Part shown: piece by piece, positions 25,459 to 32,951 of the stretch | Layout: each line of letters opens with the position of its first letter | Position numbering within the stretch: position 1 is the first letter of the stretch | From: Alphaproteobacteria bacterium 65-37 | GTDB lineage: Bacteria > Pseudomonadota > Alphaproteobacteria > Reyranellales > Reyranellaceae | Direction of reading: 5' to 3' | NCBI GenBank assembly: GCA_001897995.1 | Contig: MKRV01000293.1 | Span: 1 to 48,150 of the forward strand | DNA length: 48,150 nucleotides | Translations under genes and position numbers: made by a program | The notes under the pieces: model-generated | What the model was told of the DNA's origin: nothing | What the model saw: the letters and a program-made list of their open reading frames with translations, nothing else | Database searches by the model: none

Positions 25459-26112
25459 CTAACGGCGTGAGCGACGATCCCGTTTGGGATGGGCCCGTTG
25501 AGGATGAGCCTGTCCAGGGCCAGCACGCTTGGAGTCGCGAATGCCCGCAGTCCGGGCCTTGGCCAGCAGCTCGCGAAAAGGGACCAGCAGGCGCTCCCGC
25601 ACTGCAGCATCGCCCTCCAGCACCTGCAGCGCCAGCGCCACGGCCTCCAGGGTCGACACCGCATCGGGCCGCGCCTCGCGGCGCAGGTCGCCATAGAGCG
25701 ATGGTCCATCGGGCACGACGACGAACCGGCGCAGCTTGGTTAGCCAGGCGTTGCGCCACCACAACGCCTTGGCCTGTGCCCAATTGCCGTCGAGCGCGAT
25801 CAGGCCCTTCAGTCCCCGCAGGCCTGCCGCCTGATCGGCCAAGGGCTCTCCCTTACGGTCCACCGCGACCACGGGCGCCGGCCCCTGCTTTCCACCTTTG
25901 ACCTGGGTTGAGCCGAGATAGAGCACGCCCCAGTCCTTCGCCTCCGCTGCGTCGCCGACGGCATGCGCGAGGTTGCGCCAGGACAGGCCGATCACGACCC
26001 TGGCGTCGGCCAGGGTCGTGGCGATCAGCTTGGCCGTGCCCAGCACGCGATCCTGCTCCTGCGGATGCTGCAGGATGAGGACCTTCACTTTGTTGTCCAC
26101 CGGATCGGACAT
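25459..26112 (-). CDS. DTW domain protein, tRNA-uridine aminocarboxypropyltransferase-like
   Basis: A 217-residue protein of the DTW family, whose characterised members add the 3-amino-3-carboxypropyl group of SAM to tRNA uridine. Hallmarks are LILQHPQE (residues 12-19), LIALDGNWAQAKAL at 104-117 (the DTW motif, here DGNW) and LRREARPDAVSTLEAVA. It lacks the N-terminal Cys-rich zinc segment of E. coli TapT and starts at the first core strand, so it belongs to the shorter subgroup. The last 25 residues are a basic, low-complexity tail. The iorA start is 16 bp downstream, so the housekeeping RNA gene may share a transcript with the catabolic operon. Confidence 0.85.
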   Translation of the reverse strand: MSDPVDNKVKVLILQHPQEQDRVLGTAKLIATTLADARVVIGLSWRNLAHAVGDAAEAKDWGVLYLGSTQVKGGKQGPAPVVAVDRKGEPLADQAAGLRGLKGLIALDGNWAQAKALWWRNAWLTKLRRFVVVPDGPSLYGDLRREARPDAVSTLEAVALALQVLEGDAAVRERLLVPFRELLAKARTAGIRDSKRAGPGQAHPQRAHPKRDRRSRR

Positions 26113-26146
26113 GGCCGAGATATAGCCTCCCCGCTACGCTTACGCG

Positions 26147-26941
26147 ATGTCCGTCGCCGTTCTCGTTTTCGACAGTGTCACCAAGCTGCCGCCCGAAGCG
26201 AACGGCGCCGTCGTCATCGGCGGCAGCCACGGCGCCGTCTATGCCGCCCATCTGTCCGCGCGGTCCGGCTGCCGGGCCGCCATTCATCACGACGCCGGGA
26301 TCGGCCGGAACGAAGCCGGCGTCGGCGGTCTCGCCTACGCCGACAAGCTCGGTATGGCGATGGCCGCCGTCGCCACGGCCAGTGCACGGATCGGCGATGG
26401 CGCAGACTTGCAGGCCCGTGGCCTCATCAGTCGCGCCAACGGTCTTGCTGCAGCGTGCGGCGTCGTACCGGGCATGTCCGCTCGCGAGGCGGCGGAACTG
26501 CTGAAGCAAGCCCCCTGGCCACACACGCTGCCGCCGGCCAAAGGCGAGAGCCGGCACTTGGCCGAGGGCGTGGTCTGCGCCGATTCGGCCAGCCTGCTGA
26601 TTCCCGAGGATCGCGGCCGCATCGTCGCCACCGGCAGCCACGGCGCTTTGAATGCCGCAGCGGCGACGGCACCCTTCCAGCCCCTGCTGCTGATGTTCAA
26701 CGATGCGGGCTTTGGCGCCGACCGCGGTGGCGTACTGGCGTTGCCCGAACTGGAGAGGCACGGAATCGCTGCTCTGGCGGTCGCGGCGCAGTCGGCGTGC
26801 ATCGGCGACGGGCGATCAACTTTGCAGGACGGAATAATCTCCGATGCCAATCCGTCGGCATACCGGTTAGGCGCCCTTGTAGGTGGCTCTGCGCTTGCAC
26901 TGGCGCGCGCCGTGGCGGAAAAACGTGGAAGCGCGAGCTGA
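26147..26941 (+). CDS. Unrecognised protein with internal tandem duplication
   Basis: A 264-residue soluble protein I cannot assign. It consists of two copies of one 90-95-residue unit (about 21-109 and 158-253) joined by a 45-residue linker. Each copy has GSHGA (residues 26-30 and 163-167), DAGxG (49-53 and 186-190), a hydrophobic helix ending in RIGDG or CIGDG, then (L/I)ISxAN. The conserved Ser-His, Asp and Gly-Asp-Gly positions suggest a catalytic or ligand-binding site repeated twice. No signal peptide or membrane segment is seen. A biotin carrier follows 20 bp later, then a YeiH-type transporter. The gene is divergent from the DTW gene across 34 bp. Confidence 0.8.
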   Translation: MSVAVLVFDSVTKLPPEANGAVVIGGSHGAVYAAHLSARSGCRAAIHHDAGIGRNEAGVGGLAYADKLGMAMAAVATASARIGDGADLQARGLISRANGLAAACGVVPGMSAREAAELLKQAPWPHTLPPAKGESRHLAEGVVCADSASLLIPEDRGRIVATGSHGALNAAAATAPFQPLLLMFNDAGFGADRGGVLALPELERHGIAALAVAAQSACIGDGRSTLQDGIISDANPSAYRLGALVGGSALALARAVAEKRGSAS

Positions 26942-26961
26942 TTGCGGGAGATGCTTCGGGA

Positions 26962-27183
26962 ATGGCCGTCGTCAATGTGAAGTCCGAGATCGCGGGCAAT
27001 GTCTGGAAGATTCAGCTCAAGGCCGGCGATCGGGTCGATGTCGACGGGGAGATCATGATCCTCGAGTCGATGAAGATGGAAATACCGGTGCTGTCCCCCA
27101 AGGCGGGCGTCATCAAGGAAATCAGGGTCAACGAAGGTGAGGCGATCGGCGAAGGCCAGCTCGTTGCCGTGATCGATGCGTAG
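26962..27183 (+). CDS. Stand-alone biotin/lipoyl carrier protein
   Basis: A 73-residue protein consisting only of the biotinyl/lipoyl domain. The attachment site is the Lys in ILESMKMEIPV; flanking Met residues indicate biotin rather than lipoate. The two symmetric halves are AGNVWKIQLKAGDRVDVDGE and AGVIKEIRVNEGEAIGEGQL. Such domains carry CO2 in acyl-CoA, pyruvate or urea carboxylases, but no biotin carboxylase or carboxyltransferase is in the window. The start ATG 26962 has CGGGAG about 11 bases upstream. The stop overlaps the transporter start by 8 bp. Its partner enzyme must be elsewhere, or be the adjacent unknown protein. Confidence 0.92.
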   Translation: MAVVNVKSEIAGNVWKIQLKAGDRVDVDGEIMILESMKMEIPVLSPKAGVIKEIRVNEGEAIGEGQLVAVIDA

Positions 27184-28234
27184 CAGCACCGTCGCCGTCG
27201 AACTGGCGCGGCTCTGGGCGCCCGACAATCTCCGCCGCTCGGCCCCGGGCATCGCCCTCTGCGCCGCCATCGCCGCGGTCGCCTTCTACCTCGACACCCA
27301 CAGTCTGCTGCGCTTCGGCGTCGTCTGGGTGCCGCCGCTGATCCTCACCCTGGTGATCGGCATGGCGCTGCAACCGCTATCGGCCAAGGCCGTGCTGAAA
27401 CCCGGGCTGGAATTCTCCGGCCGTACCCTGCTGCGCGTCGGCGTCGCCCTGTACGGCGCCAGATTGACCCTGGGCCAGCTCGTGGACAGCGGCGCGCTGC
27501 CGGTGGTGATCGCCATTGCCGCGGTCGGCTGCACGATCGTCTTCGGCGCCTGGGCGGCGCGCTTCTTCGGTCTCAGCCGCGATTTCGGTCTGCTCACCGG
27601 CTGTGCCACCGGCGTCTGCGGGGCGGCCGCTGCAATGGCCGCCTCGGCCGTGCTGCCCAAGCACGAAAACTCCGACCGCGACCTCGCCTTCACGGTGATG
27701 GGCGTGAACTTCCTCAGCACCGTGGTGATGGTGATCTACCCCGCCCTGCACGACGTGCTGCGCTTCTCGTTGTTCGAGATGGGCGTTTTCCTGGGCGGCG
27801 CCATCCACGACGTGGCTCAGGTCGCCGGCGCCGGCCAGACGATGGGGCCGCAGGTCCTGAGCGACTCCATCATCACCAAGCTCCTGCGCGTGGCGGCTCT
27901 CCTGCCGGCCATCGCCGGCATCGCCTGGTGGGTGGCCAAGAGCGGCGGCCCACAAAGCACCGCCCGGCCGACGCCGCCGGTCTTCCTGTTCGGCTTCCTG
28001 GCGCTGGTCATCCTCAACTCGCTCGGCGTAGTGCCGCCCGAGGTGCGCGATGCAATCGGCGTGATCTCCTCGTTCCTGATCATCACCGCCATCGCCGCGC
28101 TCGGCATGAAAACGTCGCTGCTGGCGCTGGCCCGCATCGGCATCGCCCCTGTGATGCTGCTGATCACTGAGACGATCTTCATCGGCCTGCTGGTGGTCAG
28201 CCTGATCTACGGCCTGCGCACCTTCGGCCTTTGA
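27176..28234 (+). CDS. YeiH family putative sulfate exporter
   Basis: A 352-residue inner-membrane protein with about ten hydrophobic helices. The conserved cores are GCATGVCGAAAAMAASAVLP and GGAIHDVAQVAGAGQTMGPQ, both signatures of the YeiH (UPF0324) family. Members are annotated as sulfate exporters, mostly from association with taurine and sulfur metabolism; true substrates are poorly established. It overlaps the biotin carrier by 8 bp and so is translated from the same message. It converges with the HAD phosphatase gene with a 17-bp gap and no obvious terminator. Confidence 0.92.
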   Translation: MRSSTVAVELARLWAPDNLRRSAPGIALCAAIAAVAFYLDTHSLLRFGVVWVPPLILTLVIGMALQPLSAKAVLKPGLEFSGRTLLRVGVALYGARLTLGQLVDSGALPVVIAIAAVGCTIVFGAWAARFFGLSRDFGLLTGCATGVCGAAAAMAASAVLPKHENSDRDLAFTVMGVNFLSTVVMVIYPALHDVLRFSLFEMGVFLGGAIHDVAQVAGAGQTMGPQVLSDSIITKLLRVAALLPAIAGIAWWVAKSGGPQSTARPTPPVFLFGFLALVILNSLGVVPPEVRDAIGVISSFLIITAIAALGMKTSLLALARIGIAPVMLLITETIFIGLLVVSLIYGLRTFGL

Positions 28235-28251
28235 GGACGGGCGACCTTCGG

Positions 28252-28863
28252 TTACGCCAAACCGTGAAAGCGTAGGCAAGCCGCCAACGCTCCCGGTGAC
28301 TCGTAGCGGTGCCCCAGCAAGCCTGCCTGCTCCGCACCGGCTACATTGACCGGAAGATCGTCGACAAACAGCGTTTCCTGCGGCGCAGCGCCCAGCATCG
28401 AGAGGCACTGTCGAAAGCATTCGGCTTGCGGCTTTGACGCTTTGAAAGCTGCGGATGCGTAAATATCGGCGCCGAAGAGCGACCGCAGCTCGGGAAACAA
28501 GAAGTCGATATTCTCCGCCACGAGCGTGCTGTTGTTTGTGAGGACGGCGACACGGGCGGTACGGCGAAGCCGATCGACCAGCTCCAGGACATCGATGTTC
28601 GGGGTCATCGACGCTTTGCGGGCATCGAGCCATTCCTGAAGCGACGGAACGTAGCCAATTCTCTCGCCATGGCCGCTCAGGTAGGTCTCAGTATCTATCG
28701 CTCCCGCATCGGCGAGGCCCTCGAAGCCCGATCGCCAAATGGCGTCGTGGACCCTCCCGGGAGTCGTGCGTGCAAGCCCCGCGAGATGGGCGGCACGAGC
28801 CTGCACATCGTACCGGCACAGCACGTCATCCATGTCGAACAGGACAAAGCGAGGTATGGGCAT
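28252..28863 (-). CDS. HAD family hydrolase
   Basis: A 203-residue HAD phosphatase. Motif I is FDMDDVL at residues 8-14 (nucleophile and acid/base Asp), motif II is VLTNNST, motif III is the Lys in AFKASKPQAECF, and motif IV is FVDDLPVNV. The cap is a small helical insert after motif I, so it belongs to subclass I, like YihX-type sugar or nucleotide phosphatases. It lies 11 bp downstream of the YegD-like Hsp70 gene on the same strand, so the two are probably co-transcribed. Substrate unknown. Confidence 0.9.
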   Translation of the reverse strand: MPIPRFVLFDMDDVLCRYDVQARAAHLAGLARTTPGRVHDAIWRSGFEGLADAGAIDTETYLSGHGERIGYVPSLQEWLDARKASMTPNIDVLELVDRLRRTARVAVLTNNSTLVAENIDFLFPELRSLFGADIYASAAFKASKPQAECFRQCLSMLGAAPQETLFVDDLPVNVAGAEQAGLLGHRYESPGALAACLRFHGLA

Positions 28864-28874
28864 GGCTCAGACGA

Positions 28875-30125
28875 CTATTGCCGGGTCGCAGCCATCTCAG
28901 TCAACCCCGACGCCACAGACAGGAGATCCGAGCCGCCGGCCAGCCGCGCCGACGGCGCTGCCCGCCCGATCGCAGCGCGCACGGCCGGCACGCGGCTCGA
29001 CCCGCCGGTGAGGAAGATCGTATCGATGTCAGCTGGCCCAAGCCCCGCCGCGGCGATGCAGTCGCGGGCTGTCTCGTAGAGCCGTTCGATCCGGGCAGCG
29101 ATTGCACGATCGAAATCGGCGCGTGTCGGCGAGACCGTGAGGCCCGCTTCGATGAAGGCCAGAGGCATGACCGTGCACGCCTCGGCACTCAGCGCGATCT
29201 TGGCGTCTTCTACCGCAAACGCCAGCCGATGGCCGAGCCGCTCACGCACGACTGTCAGCAGGCGCTCCACCTTTTCGGGCTCGCAGGCCAGTGCCACCAG
29301 TTCGCCGAGTTCGCGCTCGTTCCTGTAGGTGTAAGCGAAGTTGATGGTCGGCCAGGCGGCGAGCTCATGATAGAGCGCGTTGGGCATCGGCAGGCCCTTC
29401 TTGACGAGTTGCGTGCCGAGCCCCAGGAGCGGCATCACCGCCGCAAGGTTGAGCGCGGTGTCGAAGTCGGTGCCGCCCACGCGAAGGCCTGCCGTTGCCA
29501 GGACGTCCCGACCGCGGTCGGCGCGCCCGCGATGCTGCGGGCCGACCCGTATGACGGAAAAGTCGCTGGTGCCGCCGCCGATATCGGCAATGAGCGCCAG
29601 CTCTTCGGCCTGAACCGTCCGTTCGTAGTGATGGGCTGCGGCGATCGGCTCGTACACGAACGTGATGTCGCGAAATCCCACCCGCCGAGCGACGCTCTCG
29701 AGCACCTCCTGCGCCCGAGCATCCGCCCGGTCATCGTCGTCGACGAAGCGCACGGGCCGGCCATGCACGACGGCCGTTATCTCCTGACCGGCGAAGGCTT
29801 CGGCTTTCTGTTTCAGGTGCCCGACAAAAGTCTCGACGACCTTCGTGAGGGGAACCTTGCGTCCCGCCAGGACGGTCTCCTCCTCGATCAAAGGCGAGCC
29901 CAGGATCGACTTGAGCGCCCGCATCAGCCGGCCCTCGGTCTGCTCGACATAGGCGGTAATGGCCGCGTCGCCGAACAGCACTCGCCCCCTGGATTCGTAG
30001 TCGAAGAACACCGCGCTCGGCATCAGGGTGCTGTCGGCTTCGACGGGCACGAGCGTCGCCGCCTTGTCGTGCGCGACGCCGATCGCCGAGTTCGACGTCC
30101 CGAAATCCAATCCGCAAGCGATCAT
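28875..30125 (-). CDS. Hsp70-family ATPase, YegD-like
   Basis: A 416-residue protein with the actin-like ATPase fold of Hsp70 but without the substrate-binding beta domain. Phosphate motif 1 is LDFGTSNSAIGVA, phosphate motif 2 is ADIGGGTSDFSV and the adenosine motif is IFLTGGSSRVPAVRAAI. FVYEPIAAAHHYE matches the connecting helix of the family. This short architecture is that of E. coli YegD, a chaperone-like protein of unknown role. GGGGA precedes the ATG. It heads a two-gene unit with the HAD phosphatase, and a promoter must lie in the 146 bp upstream. Confidence 0.9.
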   Translation of the reverse strand: MIACGLDFGTSNSAIGVAHDKAATLVPVEADSTLMPSAVFFDYESRGRVLFGDAAITAYVEQTEGRLMRALKSILGSPLIEEETVLAGRKVPLTKVVETFVGHLKQKAEAFAGQEITAVVHGRPVRFVDDDDRADARAQEVLESVARRVGFRDITFVYEPIAAAHHYERTVQAEELALIADIGGGTSDFSVIRVGPQHRGRADRGRDVLATAGLRVGGTDFDTALNLAAVMPLLGLGTQLVKKGLPMPNALYHELAAWPTINFAYTYRNERELGELVALACEPEKVERLLTVVRERLGHRLAFAVEDAKIALSAEACTVMPLAFIEAGLTVSPTRADFDRAIAARIERLYETARDCIAAAGLGPADIDTIFLTGGSSRVPAVRAAIGRAAPSARLAGGSDLLSVASGLTEMAATRQ

Positions 30126-30217
30126 CTATGTCCCCATACCAATACGAAGGGGATCTCATCTATTGCGAGACGCCGCGAGTTGCCAGTCTATTTCTTTTGG
30201 CCTAAACTAGCCTTGAT

Positions 30218-30253
30218 AAAGGGATGTCCGAGACCTCGGCCGTCCCTTTTTTT
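30218..30253 (+). terminator. Rho-independent terminator hairpin, U-tract on plus strand
   Basis: AAAGGGA at 30218-30224 pairs with TCCCTTT at 30243-30249, and CCGAG/CTCGG forms an inner stem. Seven T follow on the plus strand. Both flanking genes (GST upstream, Hsp70 downstream) are on the minus strand; in that direction the hairpin is followed only by TTTATC, which would be a weaker terminator for the Bug-GST unit. The stronger plus-strand signal has no annotated plus-strand gene nearby. Confidence 0.65.
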
Positions 30254-30271
30254 GTTGCTGCAGGACAAGTG

Positions 30272-30883
30272 TCAGGCTCGCGCAGTCGGGCGTGACGAGA
30301 CGGCACTCCACCACCGCGTCAGATTGGCGTGATCCTCCGGGATCACGAGCTTGAGCGCACCGCGTGCCGTGAGCAGCGCTACCTGAGCGGTGATGTCGGC
30401 GATGTTGTAGCGGTCGATACCGATGAACTCGCGGCCGGCGAGTTCGCGATCGAGCCACGCCATGCGTTCGACCAGCACCTTGCGCCGCTGCTCGCCCCAC
30501 GCCGCGATCTGGGTGCGCCTGCCCACCCAGAACGGGTTGGTGTGCACGAAGACGTCGATGGTCGGCAACAGCAGTTCGAGCTCCATGCGGCGGTTCCACA
30601 TCTCGACCTGCGCCCGCTCCAGCGAGGAGCGGCCGAACAGCGGAGGCTCGGGGATCATCTCCTCGAAGTAGCGGCAGATCGCAACCGACTCGGAAATGAG
30701 CGTGCCGTCGTCCAGCTCGAGCACCGGCAAAGTGCCGAGGGGGTTCTTGGCCAGGAAGGCCGGCTGCTTGTGGGCAGCCGAGTCCATATCGAATTCCTCG
30801 ATCGGCAGCGAGACCTTCTTTTCGGCGAGGAAGATGCGGACGCGGCGCGGATTGACGCCGTTCTTGAGGCTGTAGAGTTTCAT
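30272..30883 (-). CDS. Glutathione S-transferase family protein
   Basis: A 203-residue cytosolic GST. The thioredoxin-like N-terminal domain starts MKLYSLKNGVNPRRVRIFLA and has the cis-Pro and glutathione-binding segments NPLGTLPVLELDDGTLISES. The helical C-terminal domain contains FIGIDRYNIADITAQVALL, with the N-capping box and Asp typical of the fold. It starts 7 bp after the stop of the Bug gene and is probably its operon partner. The terminator hairpin at 30218-30253 lies just behind it. Substrate unknown. Confidence 0.92.
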   Translation of the reverse strand: MKLYSLKNGVNPRRVRIFLAEKKVSLPIEEFDMDSAAHKQPAFLAKNPLGTLPVLELDDGTLISESVAICRYFEEMIPEPPLFGRSSLERAQVEMWNRRMELELLLPTIDVFVHTNPFWVGRRTQIAAWGEQRRKVLVERMAWLDRELAGREFIGIDRYNIADITAQVALLTARGALKLVIPEDHANLTRWWSAVSSRPTARA

Positions 30884-30890
30884 TGTGCGC

Positions 30891-31898
30891 TCAGGTTCCC
30901 GGCTTGGTACCGGTCGCCTTCACGACCTCACCCCAGGTGTCGATTTCCTTCTTGATGAAGCCGGCGAACTGGATCGGCGTGCCGGGCGCCGGAATGGCGG
31001 CGCGCTGCTCGATCTGGCGGATCACCGCATCGTCGTTCAGCAGGGTCGTCACATCCCTGTTCACGCGGGCGACGATCTCGAGCGGCGTACGGGCCGGCGC
31101 CGCGAGGCCCGACCAACCCGCGGCATCGAAGCCCGGCAGAGTCTTGGCGATCGGCGGGATGTTGTCGAGCGGCGCCGGCGCTGTCCGGGCCGTCGTCACC
31201 GCCAACGCCTTGATGCGGCCATCGCGGATGGCGTTCAGCGCCGAAGCCGTGCTGTCCATCATCAGCTTCACGTGGCCGCCCAGCAGATCGGACATGGCCG
31301 GTCCGCTGCCCTTGTAGGGGATATGCACGATGTCGACCCCGGCCTTGAGCTTGAACAGCTCCATGCTGAGATGCTGCGAGGTGCCGGGTCCTGCAGAGGC
31401 ATAGGAAAGCTTGCCTGGTTCCTTCTTGGCGAGCTCGATCAATTCGCCGAGCGTGTTCACGGGCAACGTGGGATGGCCTACGATCACCAGTGGCACCAGG
31501 AAGATGTTGGAGATCGGCAGGAAGTCGACCAGCGGCTTGTAGGGCAGATCGGGATAGAGGCTGGGATTGACGCCGAAGGTGCCGCTCGACACGACCATCA
31601 ACGTGTAGCCGTCCGGCGCGGCGGCCTTGCCGGCCTCCGTCGCGGGAATGCCGCTGCCACCGCCCTTGTTCTCGACGACGACCTGCTGCTTCCACATGTC
31701 GGTGAGCTTTTCCGCCATCAGGCGCGCGAAAATGTCGGCGGCCTGACCCGGTGGAAACGGCACGATGAACCTCACGGGCTTTGCCGGCCAGGGCGACTGC
31801 GCCAGCGCCGGCGCGGCCAACGCGGCCCCCGCCAGTCCCGCTGCTCCTGCCACCCCTGCCAGCGCCAACGCTCGACGGCGCGTCGGATTAGTCCGCAT
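30891..31898 (-). CDS. Bug/TctC family substrate-binding protein, likely Tat-exported
   Basis: A 335-residue periplasmic binding protein. The N-terminus MRTNPTRRRALALAG carries a twin-arginine pattern, followed by an Ala/Gly-rich core and cleavage near ALA. The mature start WPAKPVRFIVPFPPGQAADI and HIPYKGSGPAMSDLLGGHV are Bug hallmarks. I chose ATG 31898; thirteen more codons are open upstream but would spoil the signal peptide. It shares only the family with the Bug protein at 3559-4533. The GST follows by 7 bp; no TctA/TctB genes are near. Ligand unknown. Confidence 0.92.
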   Translation of the reverse strand: MRTNPTRRRALALAGVAGAAGLAGAALAAPALAQSPWPAKPVRFIVPFPPGQAADIFARLMAEKLTDMWKQQVVVENKGGGSGIPATEAGKAAAPDGYTLMVVSSGTFGVNPSLYPDLPYKPLVDFLPISNIFLVPLVIVGHPTLPVNTLGELIELAKKEPGKLSYASAGPGTSQHLSMELFKLKAGVDIVHIPYKGSGPAMSDLLGGHVKLMMDSTASALNAIRDGRIKALAVTTARTAPAPLDNIPPIAKTLPGFDAAGWSGLAAPARTPLEIVARVNRDVTTLLNDDAVIRQIEQRAAIPAPGTPIQFAGFIKKEIDTWGEVVKATGTKPGT

Positions 31899-31957
31899 CC
31901 AAGATCTCCAGTGTCGTTTCGGGTGACAGGCTAGCACAGGGACCGGAAAATGACCGC

Positions 31958-32452
31958 ATGACGAGCCTCATAGATATCGCCTCGCCACGCGATGCGACCG
32001 ACCTCGAAGCGGTCGGTGGATTGTTTCGCGAATACGCCGCCTCCTTAGGGTTCTCGCTCGACTACCAGAACTTCGACGAAGAGCTCGCGGGCCTGCCCGG
32101 CAAGTACGGTCCCCCTGGCGGTGCGCTCCTGCTGGCCCGGGTCGACGGCGCCGCCGCGGGCGCCGTGGCCTTGCGCGAACTCGAGCCGGGCATCGCCGAA
32201 ATGAAGCGCCTCTATGTCAGGCCGGCCTTCCGCGACCGGCGGACCGACAAGGGCCTCTCGATCGGCCGGACGCTCGCCGCCGGCATCGTCGAGGCCGCCC
32301 GCACGCTCGGCCATCGCCGTCTCAGACTCGACACAATCAGCGACAAAATGGGGGCTGCGGTGAAGCTCTATCGCTCGATGGGTTTCATCGAGATCGCACC
32401 CTACTACCCGAGCCCGATGCCGGGTACTGTCTACATGGAGCTGGTGCTGTGA
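31958..32452 (+). CDS. GNAT family N-acetyltransferase
   Basis: A 164-residue GNAT enzyme, which transfers an acetyl group from acetyl-CoA to an amine. The core runs from AGAVALRELEPGIAEMKRLY to the acetyl-CoA pyrophosphate loop VRPAFRDRRTDKGLSIGR, then LRLDTISDKMGAAVKLYRSM and the last strand GFIEIAPYY. This order matches GNAT motifs C-D-A-B. Acceptor unknown. The gene is divergent from the Bug gene across 59 bp, and its stop overlaps the GTG start of the MaoC-type gene by 3 bp. Confidence 0.9.
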   Translation: MTSLIDIASPRDATDLEAVGGLFREYAASLGFSLDYQNFDEELAGLPGKYGPPGGALLLARVDGAAAGAVALRELEPGIAEMKRLYVRPAFRDRRTDKGLSIGRTLAAGIVEAARTLGHRRLRLDTISDKMGAAVKLYRSMGFIEIAPYYPSPMPGTVYMELVL

Positions 32453-32925
32453 CCGATCGCTACTACGAGGACTTCAAGGTCGGTGATCGCTTCACCAGCG
32501 GCGGTCTCACCATTACCGAAGCGGCGATCATCGACTTCGCACGGCAATGGGATCCGCAGCCGTTTCATATCGATATCGAATTTGCCCGCAAGTGGGCCTA
32601 TGGCGGGTTGATCGCTTCGGGCATGCACACGATGGCAGCGACCCTGCGCCTCTGGCTCGACCTCGGCGTCTTCCGCGCCTGCAGCCTGGGCTCGCCCGGC
32701 ATCGGCGAAGCGCAGTTTGCCCGTCCCGTCCGGCCCGGCGACACCTTGCGGGTGGTGACCGATATCGTCGAGCTGCGCCTCTCCGCTTCCAAGCCCGATC
32801 GCGGCATCGCCCGCGTGCGCCAGGTCACCATCAATCAGCAAGGCGAGGCGGTGCTGGAGCAGGAAACGACGGTGTTCCTGAAGCGCCGGCCGGCACTTGC
32901 CGCCGGTGTGGCGCTGCGCTCGTAG
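32449..32925 (+). CDS. MaoC family hydratase
   Basis: A 158-residue hotdog-fold enoyl hydratase. YYEDFKVGDRF opens the protein as in MaoC proteins. The hydratase motif follows, with the Asp of RQWDPQPFHID and the downstream YGGLIASGMHTMA. It begins with GTG at 32449, overlapping the GNAT stop in a GTGA junction, so translation is coupled. MaoC proteins hydrate trans-2-enoyl-CoAs; the R-specific type is used in fatty acid and PHA metabolism. It converges with the Nudix gene with a 26-bp gap. Confidence 0.92.
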   Translation: MTDRYYEDFKVGDRFTSGGLTITEAAIIDFARQWDPQPFHIDIEFARKWAYGGLIASGMHTMAATLRLWLDLGVFRACSLGSPGIGEAQFARPVRPGDTLRVVTDIVELRLSASKPDRGIARVRQVTINQQGEAVLEQETTVFLKRRPALAAGVALRS

Positions 32926-32951
32926 CGCCGAAGCACTTCTCTACTTGGCAC

